38,511 nt of DNA from Celeribacter ethanolicus (GTDB lineage Bacteria > Pseudomonadota > Alphaproteobacteria > Rhodobacterales > Rhodobacteraceae): assembly GCF_001550095.1 (NCBI RefSeq), contig NZ_LRUC01000009.1:1-38511 (forward strand). Direction: 5' to 3'. A model generated the notes under the pieces. The model was not told the origin of the DNA and made no database searches. It worked only from the letters and a program-made list of their open reading frames with translations. This document shows, piece after piece, positions 1-8,152 of the stretch; position 1 is the first letter of the stretch, and every line of letters begins with the position of its first letter. Made by a program: the position numbers and the translations under genes.

Positions 1-906
1 CAGCCCCGCGCCAAGCGCAGGAATATCGCCCTGCGCCTCAAAGCGCCGGTCCTGGCCGGTCTCACCCTCCGACCGCAGCCGCGCGACCACATCGCCACGG
101 CCCTGGTCGAGGTAATCCCCCGGCCAGTCAAAACTTTCGATCTGGCCCTGAGCATAGCGCGAAGAAGATGAAGAATTGGTTTCCATCGCCGCGGTCGGCG
201 TCTTGAAATTGTAATCCGTGAGCCGCACCGCCCCCGTCGTGATCCGCCGCGCTGGCCGCCATTCCCAGAAGTGCTCGATTTCCTCCTGGTGGTGGCCATC
301 ATAGGGCTTGAACGGGCGCTCGCCGATGGTCGCATGGCTCTCGACAATGTCGGTCAGAACCATCAGGTGAGAGCCGCTATCCTGTTCAAAATGATAGGAA
401 ATCCCGTGCCGTTCCATGAGGCGCGCGGCGAAATCCATGTCGCTTTCTCGGTATTGAACGGTGTATTCGAGTTCCGGGTAATCGAGCGTCAGCCGGGTCT
501 CCATCTTGCCTGCCGAGGCATAGGCACCGAGGAGCTCCGTGAGGATGTCAACCACGGTTTTATTGTGAAAAATCCGCTGGTTGCGGCGCAGGGATGCGAG
601 CCAGAACCAGGGTTTGAGGGTCAGGCGATAGCGATGGCCATTCTCGCCCGCGCCCATCCATCGCGCCTCGGAAATGATGCCGTCGAAGGGCTTGTCCGAA
701 CCGTCATGCGTGCGCAGCATGACGGTGGCGTGGGTGCCCAAAAGCGCATCGAAATCAATATCATCGGCGGCAGCGAGACAGTCGACGTGGTAGCTGAAAA
801 GCCCGTTGACCCGCTCCTCGCCTTCAAAGCGCATCAGGACCAGAACGTCCTCGCCCAAGGTGGTGGTCAGGCGACCCATGCGGGAGGTTTGCGAAAAGAA
901 TGACAT
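1..906 (-). CDS. vgrG: Type VI secretion system spike protein VgrG (TssI), N-terminal 302 residues
   Basis: This gene is read from 906 down to the window edge with no stop, so it is partial: only the N-terminal 302 residues are visible. VgrG trimers cap the Hcp tube of the type VI secretion system and puncture or deliver effectors into target cells. The translation has the typical VgrG N-terminal domain order: an early barrel region with LVLMRFEGEERVNGLFSY, then DGSDKPFDGIISEA, LRRNQRIFHNKTVVDILTELL, and the strongly conserved VQYRESDMDFAARLMERHGI near residues 150-170. The remaining gp5-like barrel and any C-terminal effector extension lie outside. The start at 906 (ATG, MSFFSQ) has no clear ribosome binding site. 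It is unrelated to the betaine genes downstream. The family call is firm; effector type cannot be judged. Confidence 0.9.
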   Translation of the reverse strand, partial: MSFFSQTSRMGRLTTTLGEDVLVLMRFEGEERVNGLFSYHVDCLAAADDIDFDALLGTHATVMLRTHDGSDKPFDGIISEARWMGAGENGHRYRLTLKPWFWLASLRRNQRIFHNKTVVDILTELLGAYASAGKMETRLTLDYPELEYTVQYRESDMDFAARLMERHGISYHFEQDSGSHLMVLTDIVESHATIGERPFKPYDGHHQEEIEHFWEWRPARRITTGAVRLTDYNFKTPTAAMETNSSSSSRYAQGQIESFDWPGDYLDQGRGDVVARLRSEGETGQDRRFEAQGDIPALGAGL

Positions 907-1234
907 GTGGGAAACCGGAAGACTATGAATGCGTTGGCGTGAGTGTAACCTCGTGAAAGATCAACTCAAGGGGAAAATGACGGGTGCCGCGTCAGCCGGC
1001 CGATATCCGTTGGGGCCGTTTCGACCGACGAGAAACGCTGATTGGACACAGGTTTCTCACGCAATGGACCCAAGGAACGGTTACGCTCTGTATCTGAAAC
1101 TAGACGCCGCATGAAAATGACCTGAGCGTCGGGCTTATGACCTGATCTCGCATTTCGATGAGATTGGTTTGCGCGGGCTTTCCGGGCTTGGTACCGCCGA
1201 GATGCAATGCGCTTTTTCGGTCTGCAAGCCGGTT
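907..1234. other. Intergenic region between vgrG and the LysR gene, no gene seen
   Basis: This 328-base stretch lies between the start of vgrG (transcribed leftward) and the 3' end of the LysR gene (also leftward), so it should hold the vgrG promoter. A 61-codon frame at 929-1114 (+) shows no recognisable domain or ribosome binding site. I found no convincing terminator hairpin with a T tract. Confidence 0.5.
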
Positions 1235-2140
1235 TCAGTTTCCCATGATAGGGGAAATCTCCAAAGCCATGAAAGCCTTTGTCAGAGGGGTGGATATGCC
1301 GCTCAGGGAAAAGACATAATCGTCGCGCTCCCGGTGCATTTCACCACAGGGAATCTGAACGAGATCGGCGGGGCGACTGGCGCCCTTGCTCCACATGAAG
1401 CCGACCCCAAGTTCTTGGGTCACCGCATCGAGCACCCCGTCACGGGTGTCCATGACGATGGATGGGCGGGGCATAATGCCCGCGCGTCGAAAGGCGTCGT
1501 CCACCACGCGCTGGGTCGATGAGCCCTGTGTGCGAAATATGAGCCGCTCAGCGGCAAGCTCGGCGCAGGAGATCGCCGAGCGTGAGGCAAGAGGGTGTGA
1601 CGGCGGAACGATGACGACAACAGATTGGCTCTGAATCTTCCTGCGTTGGAACCGCGCCTGTTCCGGCGGCTCGGGCAGAACGCCGATATCGACCCGTCCT
1701 TCTCCGACAGCTTCAACGATCCGTCCCCAACTGCCCATCTCGATCTTGACCTCGACACCGGGAAAGCGGTCCCGGAACCTGCGGATCAGCGCCATCCCCG
1801 GAAGCGGGTTGCCCAGCCCAATACGCAGTTCGCCAGAGTCCATGCTGTGATGCTGGTTCAGGAGTTCGGCGATTTGTGATCCTCCATCCTCGATCTCGCG
1901 CGACAGCGGATAAATCTGTTGGCACAGCCGGGTCGGCACCATGTCATTCGCGGCGCGTTTGAACATGTCTGTGCCGAGCGCGCGTTCCAGATCGCGGATC
2001 TGTTGGCTAACGGTGGCCTGTGACACGGCCATTCGGCGGGCGGCGGCGGAGAAGCTGCCGGTCTCCATCACGGCATTGAGCGCGCGCAGGCGCGATAAGG
2101 TCAAAGCAGACAGGATTTCTTTCGGCGACAAGGTTTTCAT
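1235..2140 (-). CDS. LysR-family transcriptional regulator
   Basis: This 301-residue protein is a typical LysR-type regulator. The N-terminal winged helix-turn-helix lies at about residues 14-75, with GSFSAAARRMAVSQATVSQQ as the recognition part followed by DLERALGTDMFKR. The effector-binding domain runs from about residue 95, with LRIGLGNPLPG opening it and VDIGVLPEPP as the hinge strand. It is transcribed divergently from the Ugp-like ABC operon across only 89 bases, the usual arrangement for a LysR protein that controls its neighbour. I therefore infer it senses the imported substrate or a breakdown product. No clear Shine-Dalgarno precedes the ATG at 2140. The ligand cannot be read from the sequence. 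Confidence 0.9.
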   Translation of the reverse strand: MKTLSPKEILSALTLSRLRALNAVMETGSFSAAARRMAVSQATVSQQIRDLERALGTDMFKRAANDMVPTRLCQQIYPLSREIEDGGSQIAELLNQHHSMDSGELRIGLGNPLPGMALIRRFRDRFPGVEVKIEMGSWGRIVEAVGEGRVDIGVLPEPPEQARFQRRKIQSQSVVVIVPPSHPLASRSAISCAELAAERLIFRTQGSSTQRVVDDAFRRAGIMPRPSIVMDTRDGVLDAVTQELGVGFMWSKGASRPADLVQIPCGEMHRERDDYVFSLSGISTPLTKAFMALEISPIMGN

Positions 2141-2160
2141 GCGGTCGCTATAGGGGATGC

Positions 2161-2184
2161 CTGTAACTGTAACATGACTGTCGC
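2161..2184 (+). promoter_or_regulatory. Candidate Pho box in the LysR/ABC divergent promoter
   Basis: CTGTAAC at 2167-2173 and CTGTCGC at 2178-2184 are direct repeats exactly 11 bp apart. That is the spacing of PhoB-box half sites (consensus CTGTCAT repeated every 11 bp). A third CTGTAAC sits at 2161-2167. The match to the 18-base consensus is about 12 positions. The site lies 46-69 bases before the ABC ATPase start. The same repeats could instead belong to the LysR protein's operator. Confidence 0.35.
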
Positions 2185-2229
2185 AGAAACTTCCTATGAC
2201 GCCCCTCGAACGATGTTTGAGAGGCCCCT

Positions 2230-3372
2230 ATGGCAACCGTCCAACTGCACAAGATCAAAAAGTCCTTCGGCGGCACAGATGTGCTCAAGGGGGTGAGCCT
2301 CGACATTGCCGATGGAGAGTTCCTGTCGCTGGTCGGACCGTCGGGCTGTGGCAAGTCCACGCTGCTGCGCATCCTCGCGGGGCTCGAGACGCAGAGTTCC
2401 GGCACGGTGTCCATCGGCGGGCGCCCGATCGACGGGTTGCGCGCGGCGGATCGCGATCTGGCGATGGTGTTTCAGAGCTACGCGCTTTACCCGCATTTGA
2501 CCGTGGCCGAAAACATCGCCGTGCCGCTCACCATGCGGCGGCTTTCGGGGGCGCAGCGTTTGCCCGGAATCGGGCCGTTCCTTCCCGGCAGCCGCAGCCT
2601 GCGTCAGGAGATCGCCACAACCGTGCGCGAGGCCGCAGAGATGCTCGACATCGCGCATCTTCTCGATCGCAAACCCGGGCAACTGTCGGGTGGGCAACGT
2701 CAACGCGTCGCCGTCGGGCGCGCCTTGGTGCGCGAACCTTCGGCCTTTCTGCTCGATGAGCCGCTGTCCAACCTCGATGCGAAAATGCGGGTGCATATGC
2801 GCGCCGAGATTGCCCAGCTCAACCGCCGCCTTGGCGCGACCTTTGTCTATGTCACCCACGATCAGGCCGAGGCCATGACCATGTCCGACCGGATCGCGGT
2901 GATGATGGAAGGCGAGCTGTTGCAGGTCGGCACGCCGGATGCGCTTTACGATCGCCCCGCCGACATTCGCGTCGCGCAATTTATCGGGTCTCCCGCGATC
3001 AACATCCTGCCTGTCGAGACCGACGACACCGGTATGATCCGGCTCTATGGTGCGCAAACGGGGTTTCGTGCCGGTCGCGCACAGATCGAACATCTGGGCG
3101 TGCGGCCCGAAGCCTTGTTGCCTTGCGATGATAATGAACTTTTGTCGGGTCGTGTGAGGCTGATCGAGAACCTTGGCTCCGACTTGTTCGTCCAATTGGA
3201 TGTGCCCGGTGTGCCGCGCCCGGTGACGCTGCGCTTGCCGCCGTCTGCGCGGGGCAGGTTACGTCCGGGCGAGTTGATGCACCTTTGCGCCGACAGGGCT
3301 CGCGTCGTGGGATTCGACGCGAGCGGCAAGGCGGCGCCGCTTTTGCGGGCGGAGGTGTGTGCCCATGTCTGA
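2230..3372 (+). CDS. ugpC-like: UgpC/MalK-type ABC importer ATPase
   Basis: This 380-residue protein is the nucleotide-binding subunit of a CUT1-class (Ugp/Mal-like) importer. It has a Walker A GPSGCGKST at residues 36-44, Q-loop glutamine 82, signature LSGGQ at 152-156, Walker B FLLDEP around 173-178 and the H-loop histidine 210. A C-terminal OB-fold/TOBE region follows from about 240. The ribosome binding site GAGAGG precedes the ATG at 2230. It is the first gene of an operon whose permease gene overlaps its end. One oddity is about 20 extra residues (roughly 103-125, rich in Gly, Pro, Leu and Arg) between the Q-loop and the signature, in the helical subdomain that contacts the permeases. 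UgpC is favoured over MalK by the downstream phosphodiesterase, which is contextual evidence. Confidence 0.9.
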   Translation: MATVQLHKIKKSFGGTDVLKGVSLDIADGEFLSLVGPSGCGKSTLLRILAGLETQSSGTVSIGGRPIDGLRAADRDLAMVFQSYALYPHLTVAENIAVPLTMRRLSGAQRLPGIGPFLPGSRSLRQEIATTVREAAEMLDIAHLLDRKPGQLSGGQRQRVAVGRALVREPSAFLLDEPLSNLDAKMRVHMRAEIAQLNRRLGATFVYVTHDQAEAMTMSDRIAVMMEGELLQVGTPDALYDRPADIRVAQFIGSPAINILPVETDDTGMIRLYGAQTGFRAGRAQIEHLGVRPEALLPCDDNELLSGRVRLIENLGSDLFVQLDVPGVPRPVTLRLPPSARGRLRPGELMHLCADRARVVGFDASGKAAPLLRAEVCAHV

Positions 3373-4336
3373 CGTTCTGATGTCTGCGCTGCCTCGCGCC
3401 CGGCGCAACGCCCGTCCCGAGGCCCGACAGGCCCGTGCCGGAGCCATTCTGGTCTCACCCGCGGTGATCCTCTTGATCGTGATCCTGATCCTGCCGGTCG
3501 CGGTCGCCTTTGTGCTGTCCTTTTCCGATTACACGCTGGGCCGGGATACGCTCGAATGGGTCGGGTTCGAGAATTACGCCGACATCTTCACCCGTTCGAG
3601 TTATCGCAAGATGATCGTCGCAACCGTGCTTTATGTGGTGATCACCGTGCCGATCTCCGTCGGGCTGGGCCTTGGCGCAGCACTTTTGATCCGCTCTCTC
3701 AAGGTCGGGCAGAACCTCTACAAGACGGTCTATTTTCTGCCTGTCATGGCCTCTTTGCTCGCCATGGCCATCGTTTGGGAATTCGCGCTGCACCCAACGC
3801 TCGGCATCGTCAATCGCACGCTGGCGCTTGGCTGTGGCTCCTCGCTTGAGCTTTGGCCCTGGTACGCGCGCAGTTGTGCCGAGGGCTTCCCGCTCTGGCT
3901 CGGGGATCGCGACTATGCGCTCTGGACGCTGGCTTTCATCGGCATCTGGCAGAGCTTCGGCTTCAACATGGTGCTCTATCTGGCGGGGCTGACCTCCGTG
4001 CCGCGTGACCTTTACGGTGCGGCGGAAATGGACGGGGTGCGCGCGCCTTGGGAGCGGTTTCGACTGATCACATGGCCGATGCTGGGACCGACGACGGTCT
4101 TTGTCGTGACCATCACCATGATCCGCTCGTTTCAGGTCTTCGACACGGTCGAGGCGTTGACCCACGGCGGTCCGGCCAAGTCCACCTATGTGATGATCTA
4201 CGCCATTTACGAAAAGGGTATCGCCCAGAACCTCGTGGGCCTCGGCGCGGCGATCACCATGCTGTTTTTGGGCTTCGTGATGCTGATCTCTGTCGCCCAA
4301 CGCCGCTTTGTCGAACGTAAGGTGCATTACCAATGA
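3365..4336 (+). CDS. ugpA-like: CUT1-class ABC permease, UgpA-like
   Basis: This inner-membrane permease of about 323 residues is one half of the importer channel. The first membrane segment is the hydrophobic run beginning AGAILVSPAVILLIVIL. The cytoplasmic EAA loop that docks on the ATPase reads AAEMDGVRAPWERFRLITWP. I place the start at ATG 3365 because GGAGG at 3351-3355 then sits nine bases upstream; a GTG at 3359 is too close to it. The start overlaps the ATPase gene by eight bases, suggesting translational coupling. An external loop holds two cysteines and several tryptophans (LGCGSSLELWPW then RSCAEGF), longer than in standard UgpA. Which subunit contacts the binding protein cannot be seen. 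Confidence 0.88.
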   Translation: MSDVLMSALPRARRNARPEARQARAGAILVSPAVILLIVILILPVAVAFVLSFSDYTLGRDTLEWVGFENYADIFTRSSYRKMIVATVLYVVITVPISVGLGLGAALLIRSLKVGQNLYKTVYFLPVMASLLAMAIVWEFALHPTLGIVNRTLALGCGSSLELWPWYARSCAEGFPLWLGDRDYALWTLAFIGIWQSFGFNMVLYLAGLTSVPRDLYGAAEMDGVRAPWERFRLITWPMLGPTTVFVVTITMIRSFQVFDTVEALTHGGPAKSTYVMIYAIYEKGIAQNLVGLGAAITMLFLGFVMLISVAQRRFVERKVHYQ

Positions 4337-5229
4337 CACACCACCGTTTCTCTTCCCGCCAGACGCTCGCCCATCTCGTGCTGATCTTCGGTGCCGTGAT
4401 CGTGCTGCTGCCGTTCTACGTCATGCTCACCACCTCGTTCAAATCCTCCGTCGGGATTGCCTCCGGCACCGGCGGCCTGTTCGGGGCGCAAGAGTTGGTG
4501 CTGGACCAAAGCTGCGTGAATCTTGGCGGCTCTGAACAGGACTGCCTCACCCGACCTTTGATCGACAATTACCATCAGGCGTTTACCGCCGCCCCGCTCT
4601 GGCGCTACCTGCTCAATGGCGTGATCGTCACCGCTTCGATTTTTGTGCTGCAAACGCTGATCGCGGTGCCCGCCGCCTATGCCTTGGCAAAGCTCAGGTT
4701 CTGGGGACGCGACGCGGCCTTTGGTCTTGTGCTCTTCTGCCTTTTGATCCCGGTGCATGCGATTGCCCTGCCGCTCTATCTCATGCTCGCCAAACTCGGC
4801 CTGACCAACAGCTATGCCGCGCTCATCCTGCCGTGGATCGTCTCGGCCTTTGGCATCTTTTTGATGCGGCAGTTTTTCATGACCGTGCCCGACGATCTGA
4901 TTGATGCGGCGCGCATGGACGGCATGGGCGAGTTTGCAATCATCTGGCGGGTCATGTTGCCGACCGCGATCCCGGCGCTTCTGGCCTTTGCGATCTTCTC
5001 GGTCGTGGCGCATTGGAACGACTATTTCTGGCCGCGCATCGTCCTCACAGGGGATCGCAACCTGTTCACCCCGCCTTTGGGGCTGCGCGAATTCAAAGGC
5101 GATCTCGATGGCGATTTCTATGGGCCGATGATGGCCACCGCCACGGTGATCGTCACGCCCCTCGTCGTGGCCTTCCTCCTTGCCCAGCGTCGCTTCATCG
5201 ACGGCATCACGCTGACCGGTATGAAATAA
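4333..5229 (+). CDS. ugpE-like: CUT1-class ABC permease, UgpE-like
   Basis: This 298-residue second permease forms the channel with the preceding subunit. It starts within the stop of the first permease gene (ATGA overlap), so the two are translationally coupled. The EAA loop reads DAARMDGMGEFAIIWRVMLP, typical of the MalG/UgpE side. After the first membrane segment there is an enlarged periplasmic loop with two cysteines (DQSCVNLGG and EQDCLTRP). The partner permease has a matching cysteine-containing loop, so disulfides outside the membrane are possible. The C-terminus ends in GITLTGMK, the usual UgpE/MalG-type tail GLTxGAVKG in degenerate form. Confidence 0.88.
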   Translation: MTHHRFSSRQTLAHLVLIFGAVIVLLPFYVMLTTSFKSSVGIASGTGGLFGAQELVLDQSCVNLGGSEQDCLTRPLIDNYHQAFTAAPLWRYLLNGVIVTASIFVLQTLIAVPAAYALAKLRFWGRDAAFGLVLFCLLIPVHAIALPLYLMLAKLGLTNSYAALILPWIVSAFGIFLMRQFFMTVPDDLIDAARMDGMGEFAIIWRVMLPTAIPALLAFAIFSVVAHWNDYFWPRIVLTGDRNLFTPPLGLREFKGDLDGDFYGPMMATATVIVTPLVVAFLLAQRRFIDGITLTGMK

Positions 5230-5261
5230 CCTCCCTTCCTCTCCTCAAAAGGACTGAACCG

Positions 5262-6503
5262 ATGAAATACCTCCTGCCGCTGGCGGCCTCCGCCACGCTC
5301 CTCGCCCCGGCTGCCTATGCGGTCGATATCGAGGTGGCCTATGCCTATTCCTCCGTTTTCGACCCGACCTTCGAGCGGATCATGGAGGCCTTCGAGACCG
5401 CGCATCCCGACATCCATGTCACCTTCCGCGCCACCTACGAAGATTATGAAGACGCCACCAACACCATCCTGCGCGAGGCCGTCGCCGATACGCTGCCCGA
5501 TGTGTCCTTTCAGGCCCTGAACCGTCAGGCTCTGCTGGTCGAACGCGGCATCGCCAAGCCGCTCGATCCCTATATCGCCGAGGAAGATGGGTTCGAAACC
5601 GCAGGCTATCACAAGGCGATGCTCGATCTGTCGAGCTTCGACGGCCAGATTTACGGCCTGCCGTTTTCGGTCTCCACGCCCATCGGGTTCTACAACATGG
5701 ACATCTTGCGCGCGGCTGGTGTCGAAACCATCCCGACCACATGGGACGAGGTTGTCGAGACCTGCCGGGCGATCAATGCCAAGGGAGAACACGACGCGAT
5801 CTTCTGGCATTGGGACATTTCCGGCAACTGGCTGTTGCAGGCGGCGATGTGGTCGCAGGGCGTGCCGATGATCGAAGATGGCAAGCTCAACATGGACAAC
5901 CCGGAGGGCGTTCGTGCGCTTGAAACCGCCAAGGCGATCTTCCACGAATGTGCGATGAAACCCGTCTCTGGTGGCGATGCCTCGAAACAATTCGCGGCAG
6001 GCGATCTGGGTATGTTCTTCAGCTCCACCGCCTATGTCGGCTTCGTGGATCGCTCGAAACTGGGCGACTGGGACTTTGTCACCGCGCCCTATCCGGGCAT
6101 CGACGACGCACCCAAGGCCCTGCCTGCGGGCGGCAATTCCGCCATGTTGACCTCGACATCCGACGACCCGGAGGTGCTTGAGGCCGCATGGCAGTTCATC
6201 AAGTTCACCACCTCCGGCGAAGGCGCCGCAGCGGTGGCGCTGACCACCGGCTACGTGCCACCGAACAAGGTGGCGAACGATCTCTTGATGGACAATTTCT
6301 ACGCCGAGAACCCGAACAAGCTGACCGCAGTGAACCAGCTTCCGCTTCTGTCCGAATGGTTCGCCTATCCGGGCGACAACGGGCTGGCGGTGACGCAGGT
6401 GATCGAGGACAGTCTCGAATCCATCCTTGTGGGCGATGCCGACGATATGGAAGAGCTGCGTGACGAAATGGTCGATGAGGTCAACGCGCTTTTGCCGCAC
6501 TGA
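5262..6503 (+). CDS. ugpB-like: Periplasmic substrate-binding protein, UgpB-like
   Basis: This 413-residue extracellular solute-binding protein belongs to the family containing UgpB and MalE. A signal peptide of about 20 residues (MKYLLPLAASATLLAPAAYA) precedes mature VDIEVAY. I chose ATG 5262, which gives the signal peptide immediately; the open frame extends upstream into the permease gene but that is not coding. Motifs include TFRATYEDYEDATNTILRE, PDVSFQALNRQALL and the GLPFSVSTPIGFYN hinge. It is separated from the permease genes by 32 bases and followed by a strong terminator hairpin, which would raise its level relative to the downstream enzymes. The ligand is not readable from sequence. 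UgpB homologues bind glycerol-3-phosphate or glycerophosphocholine. Confidence 0.88.
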   Translation: MKYLLPLAASATLLAPAAYAVDIEVAYAYSSVFDPTFERIMEAFETAHPDIHVTFRATYEDYEDATNTILREAVADTLPDVSFQALNRQALLVERGIAKPLDPYIAEEDGFETAGYHKAMLDLSSFDGQIYGLPFSVSTPIGFYNMDILRAAGVETIPTTWDEVVETCRAINAKGEHDAIFWHWDISGNWLLQAAMWSQGVPMIEDGKLNMDNPEGVRALETAKAIFHECAMKPVSGGDASKQFAAGDLGMFFSSTAYVGFVDRSKLGDWDFVTAPYPGIDDAPKALPAGGNSAMLTSTSDDPEVLEAAWQFIKFTTSGEGAAAVALTTGYVPPNKVANDLLMDNFYAENPNKLTAVNQLPLLSEWFAYPGDNGLAVTQVIEDSLESILVGDADDMEELRDEMVDEVNALLPH

Positions 6504-6517
6504 TCTCACCTGACTGT

Positions 6518-6553
6518 CCGGCGCAGCGCCCGCTCCGCGCTGCGCCGGTTTTT
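6518..6553 (+). terminator. Intrinsic terminator/attenuator inside the ABC-phosphodiesterase operon
   Basis: An 11-bp perfect stem, CCGGCGCAGCG (6518-6528) with CGCTGCGCCGG (6538-6548), has a nine-base loop and is followed at once by TTTTT (6549-6553). It lies between the binding-protein gene and the metallophosphoesterase gene, which starts 14 bases further on. It therefore probably reduces, rather than abolishes, expression of the two enzymes relative to the importer. Confidence 0.8.
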
Positions 6554-6566
6554 CAAGGATATTGCT

Positions 6567-7418
6567 ATGACCACTTCCCTCCGCTTCGCCGTCCTGACGG
6601 ATTTGCATTTCGTGCCTGCGGGCCAGACGATCTACGGGTTCGACCCGCGCGAGAACCTGCGCCGGGCGCTGACTTTCCTAGACACCCTGCCGCAGGTTGA
6701 TTTCCTATTGATCTGTGGCGATCTCACAGACCGTGCCGAACGGGCCGCCTATGGGAGCCTGCGCGAGGAACTGGCTGCGCTGTCGATCCCGGTGATCCTG
6801 ATGCTCGGCAACCACGACGCCCGCGCACCGTTTCGTACCAGTTTCCCGGAGGCGGATGACGTCGACGGGTTCGTGCAGGGGCTGCATATCTTTGATCGGG
6901 CCAGCCTGATCACCCTCGATACACTAACCGAAGACGAACCGGGCCATCACGGACGTCTGTGCGAGAAACGTCTCGCCTTTCTGGAAGATGCGCTGCGCGA
7001 GGCGCCCACTGACCGCCCGATCCTTCTGTTCCAACACCATCCGCCGATGGAGCTGTCGATCCCGCCGATGGATGCGATCCGGTTGCGCGATGGGGATGCA
7101 GAGCTGGCCGTATTTGAGCGTGTCGGTCGCAAACCCGACTATTTGTTCATGGGCCATGTGCATCGCCCGATCTCCGGGCTGTGGCAGGGCATTCCCTATC
7201 ACATCCAGCGCGCCTTAATGCATCAGGTACATCATGAATTCGATCAACCGGGTCGGATCATGGGGGCGATTGAGGCGCCCGATCTGGCCTATGTCACGGT
7301 GTCGGACGGCAATGTCCTGATCCACGACTGTTCCTTTGGCTATGACGGGCCGGTGTTCGATCTCGAAAGTACGGAGGCCGCCGCCGTGGCCCACCCGCAG
7401 GATCTGGAGCGCTCGTGA
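6567..7418 (+). CDS. gpdQ-like: GpdQ-type cyclic/glycerophosphodiester metallophosphoesterase
   Basis: This 283-residue class III phosphodiesterase has a binuclear metal centre. The five metallophosphoesterase motifs are all present: D12-x-H14 (TDLHF), GD52 (CGDLTD), GN82HD, a histidine pair in LFQHHPPMEL, and GHVH in FMGHVHRP. The YGFDPRENL segment after motif 1 and the MDAIRLRDGDA segment match the layout of Enterobacter GpdQ. GpdQ hydrolyses glycerophosphodiesters to glycerol-3-phosphate and an alcohol such as choline or ethanolamine. No signal peptide is seen, so it acts in the cytoplasm on imported substrate. The next gene overlaps its stop by one base. A cyclic-nucleotide phosphodiesterase role (CpdA-like) is the main alternative, but the importer context argues against it. 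Confidence 0.85.
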   Translation: MTTSLRFAVLTDLHFVPAGQTIYGFDPRENLRRALTFLDTLPQVDFLLICGDLTDRAERAAYGSLREELAALSIPVILMLGNHDARAPFRTSFPEADDVDGFVQGLHIFDRASLITLDTLTEDEPGHHGRLCEKRLAFLEDALREAPTDRPILLFQHHPPMELSIPPMDAIRLRDGDAELAVFERVGRKPDYLFMGHVHRPISGLWQGIPYHIQRALMHQVHHEFDQPGRIMGAIEAPDLAYVTVSDGNVLIHDCSFGYDGPVFDLESTEAAAVAHPQDLERS

Positions 7419-8152
7419 TGCGGCTCGACGACTATGACGCGATCCTCTGCGATCTCGACGGCTGCCTGATCTCCGGGACCACGGTTTTGCCGGGGGCGAA
7501 AGACGTGCTCGATGCGGCGGGGGAACGGCTGGTGATCCTGAGCAACAACTCCACCGATACGCCGGAAACGCTGTCGTGCCGGTTGCAGGCGATGGAGCTA
7601 CGCGTGCCACCTGAACGGATCGTGCTTGCAGGAACCGCAGCGCTCGATCATCTGGTCGCATTTCCAGATGCGCGGATTTGTCTGTATGGCTCTGAGGTCC
7701 TGCGAGACTATGCGCAAGAGCTTGGTCTGACCCTGACGCGCGCGGCGCCGACCCATGTGGTGCTGACCCGGGACGAGACTTATGGCTATGCCCAGCTTCG
7801 GGAAACCCTGGGCCTCATCGCCTCGGGGGCACAGCTCGTGGTGGCCAATCCGGACGTCAGTCATCCGGGCCCCGACGGGACGCCCGTGCCGGAAACCGGA
7901 AGCCTGCTGTCCGCGATCCTGAGCGTCCATCCGGAGCTGCCTTATGTCATCATCGGCAAGCCGGAACCTGGACTTTATCGGAATGCCCTGACGCGTTTCA
8001 AAGACGGTGTGGGGCGCGTGCTGGCGATCGGGGACAACCCGCGCACGGATGCCGAAGGTGCGGCGCGCCTTGGCTTTGATTTTGCGCTTGTCGGTCCCGG
8101 CACGGGGATATGGAGAGGGCTGGAGCGGTTTCTGAGGGAGCGGGCCGGGTAA
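7418..8152 (+). CDS. HAD superfamily phosphatase, NagD-like (subclass IIA)
   Basis: This 244-residue cytosolic phosphatase carries the nucleophile motif CDLDGCLISG (Asp-x-Asp) near residue 12, motif II threonine/serine in VILSNNSTD, a conserved lysine in IIGKPEPGLY, and the acidic motif GDNPRTDAEGA. This is the NagD/glycerol-3-phosphate phosphatase layout with a C2-type cap. The start is ATG 7418, overlapping the phosphodiesterase stop as TGATG. A GTG at 7415 directly before it is a less likely start. Placed after a GpdQ-like enzyme, it could dephosphorylate glycerol-3-phosphate and release phosphate, but NagD-family specificity is broad and this is inference. Confidence 0.85.
   Translation: MRLDDYDAILCDLDGCLISGTTVLPGAKDVLDAAGERLVILSNNSTDTPETLSCRLQAMELRVPPERIVLAGTAALDHLVAFPDARICLYGSEVLRDYAQELGLTLTRAAPTHVVLTRDETYGYAQLRETLGLIASGAQLVVANPDVSHPGPDGTPVPETGSLLSAILSVHPELPYVIIGKPEPGLYRNALTRFKDGVGRVLAIGDNPRTDAEGAARLGFDFALVGPGTGIWRGLERFLRERAG

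Noticed and set aside
929-1114. A 61-codon plus-strand frame in the vgrG-LysR gap.
   Set aside because: There is no ribosome binding site, domain or conserved neighbour.
5118-6608. A 496-codon minus-strand frame opposite the UgpB-like gene.
   Set aside because: The plus strand has a signal peptide and binding-protein motifs; the antisense frame has none.
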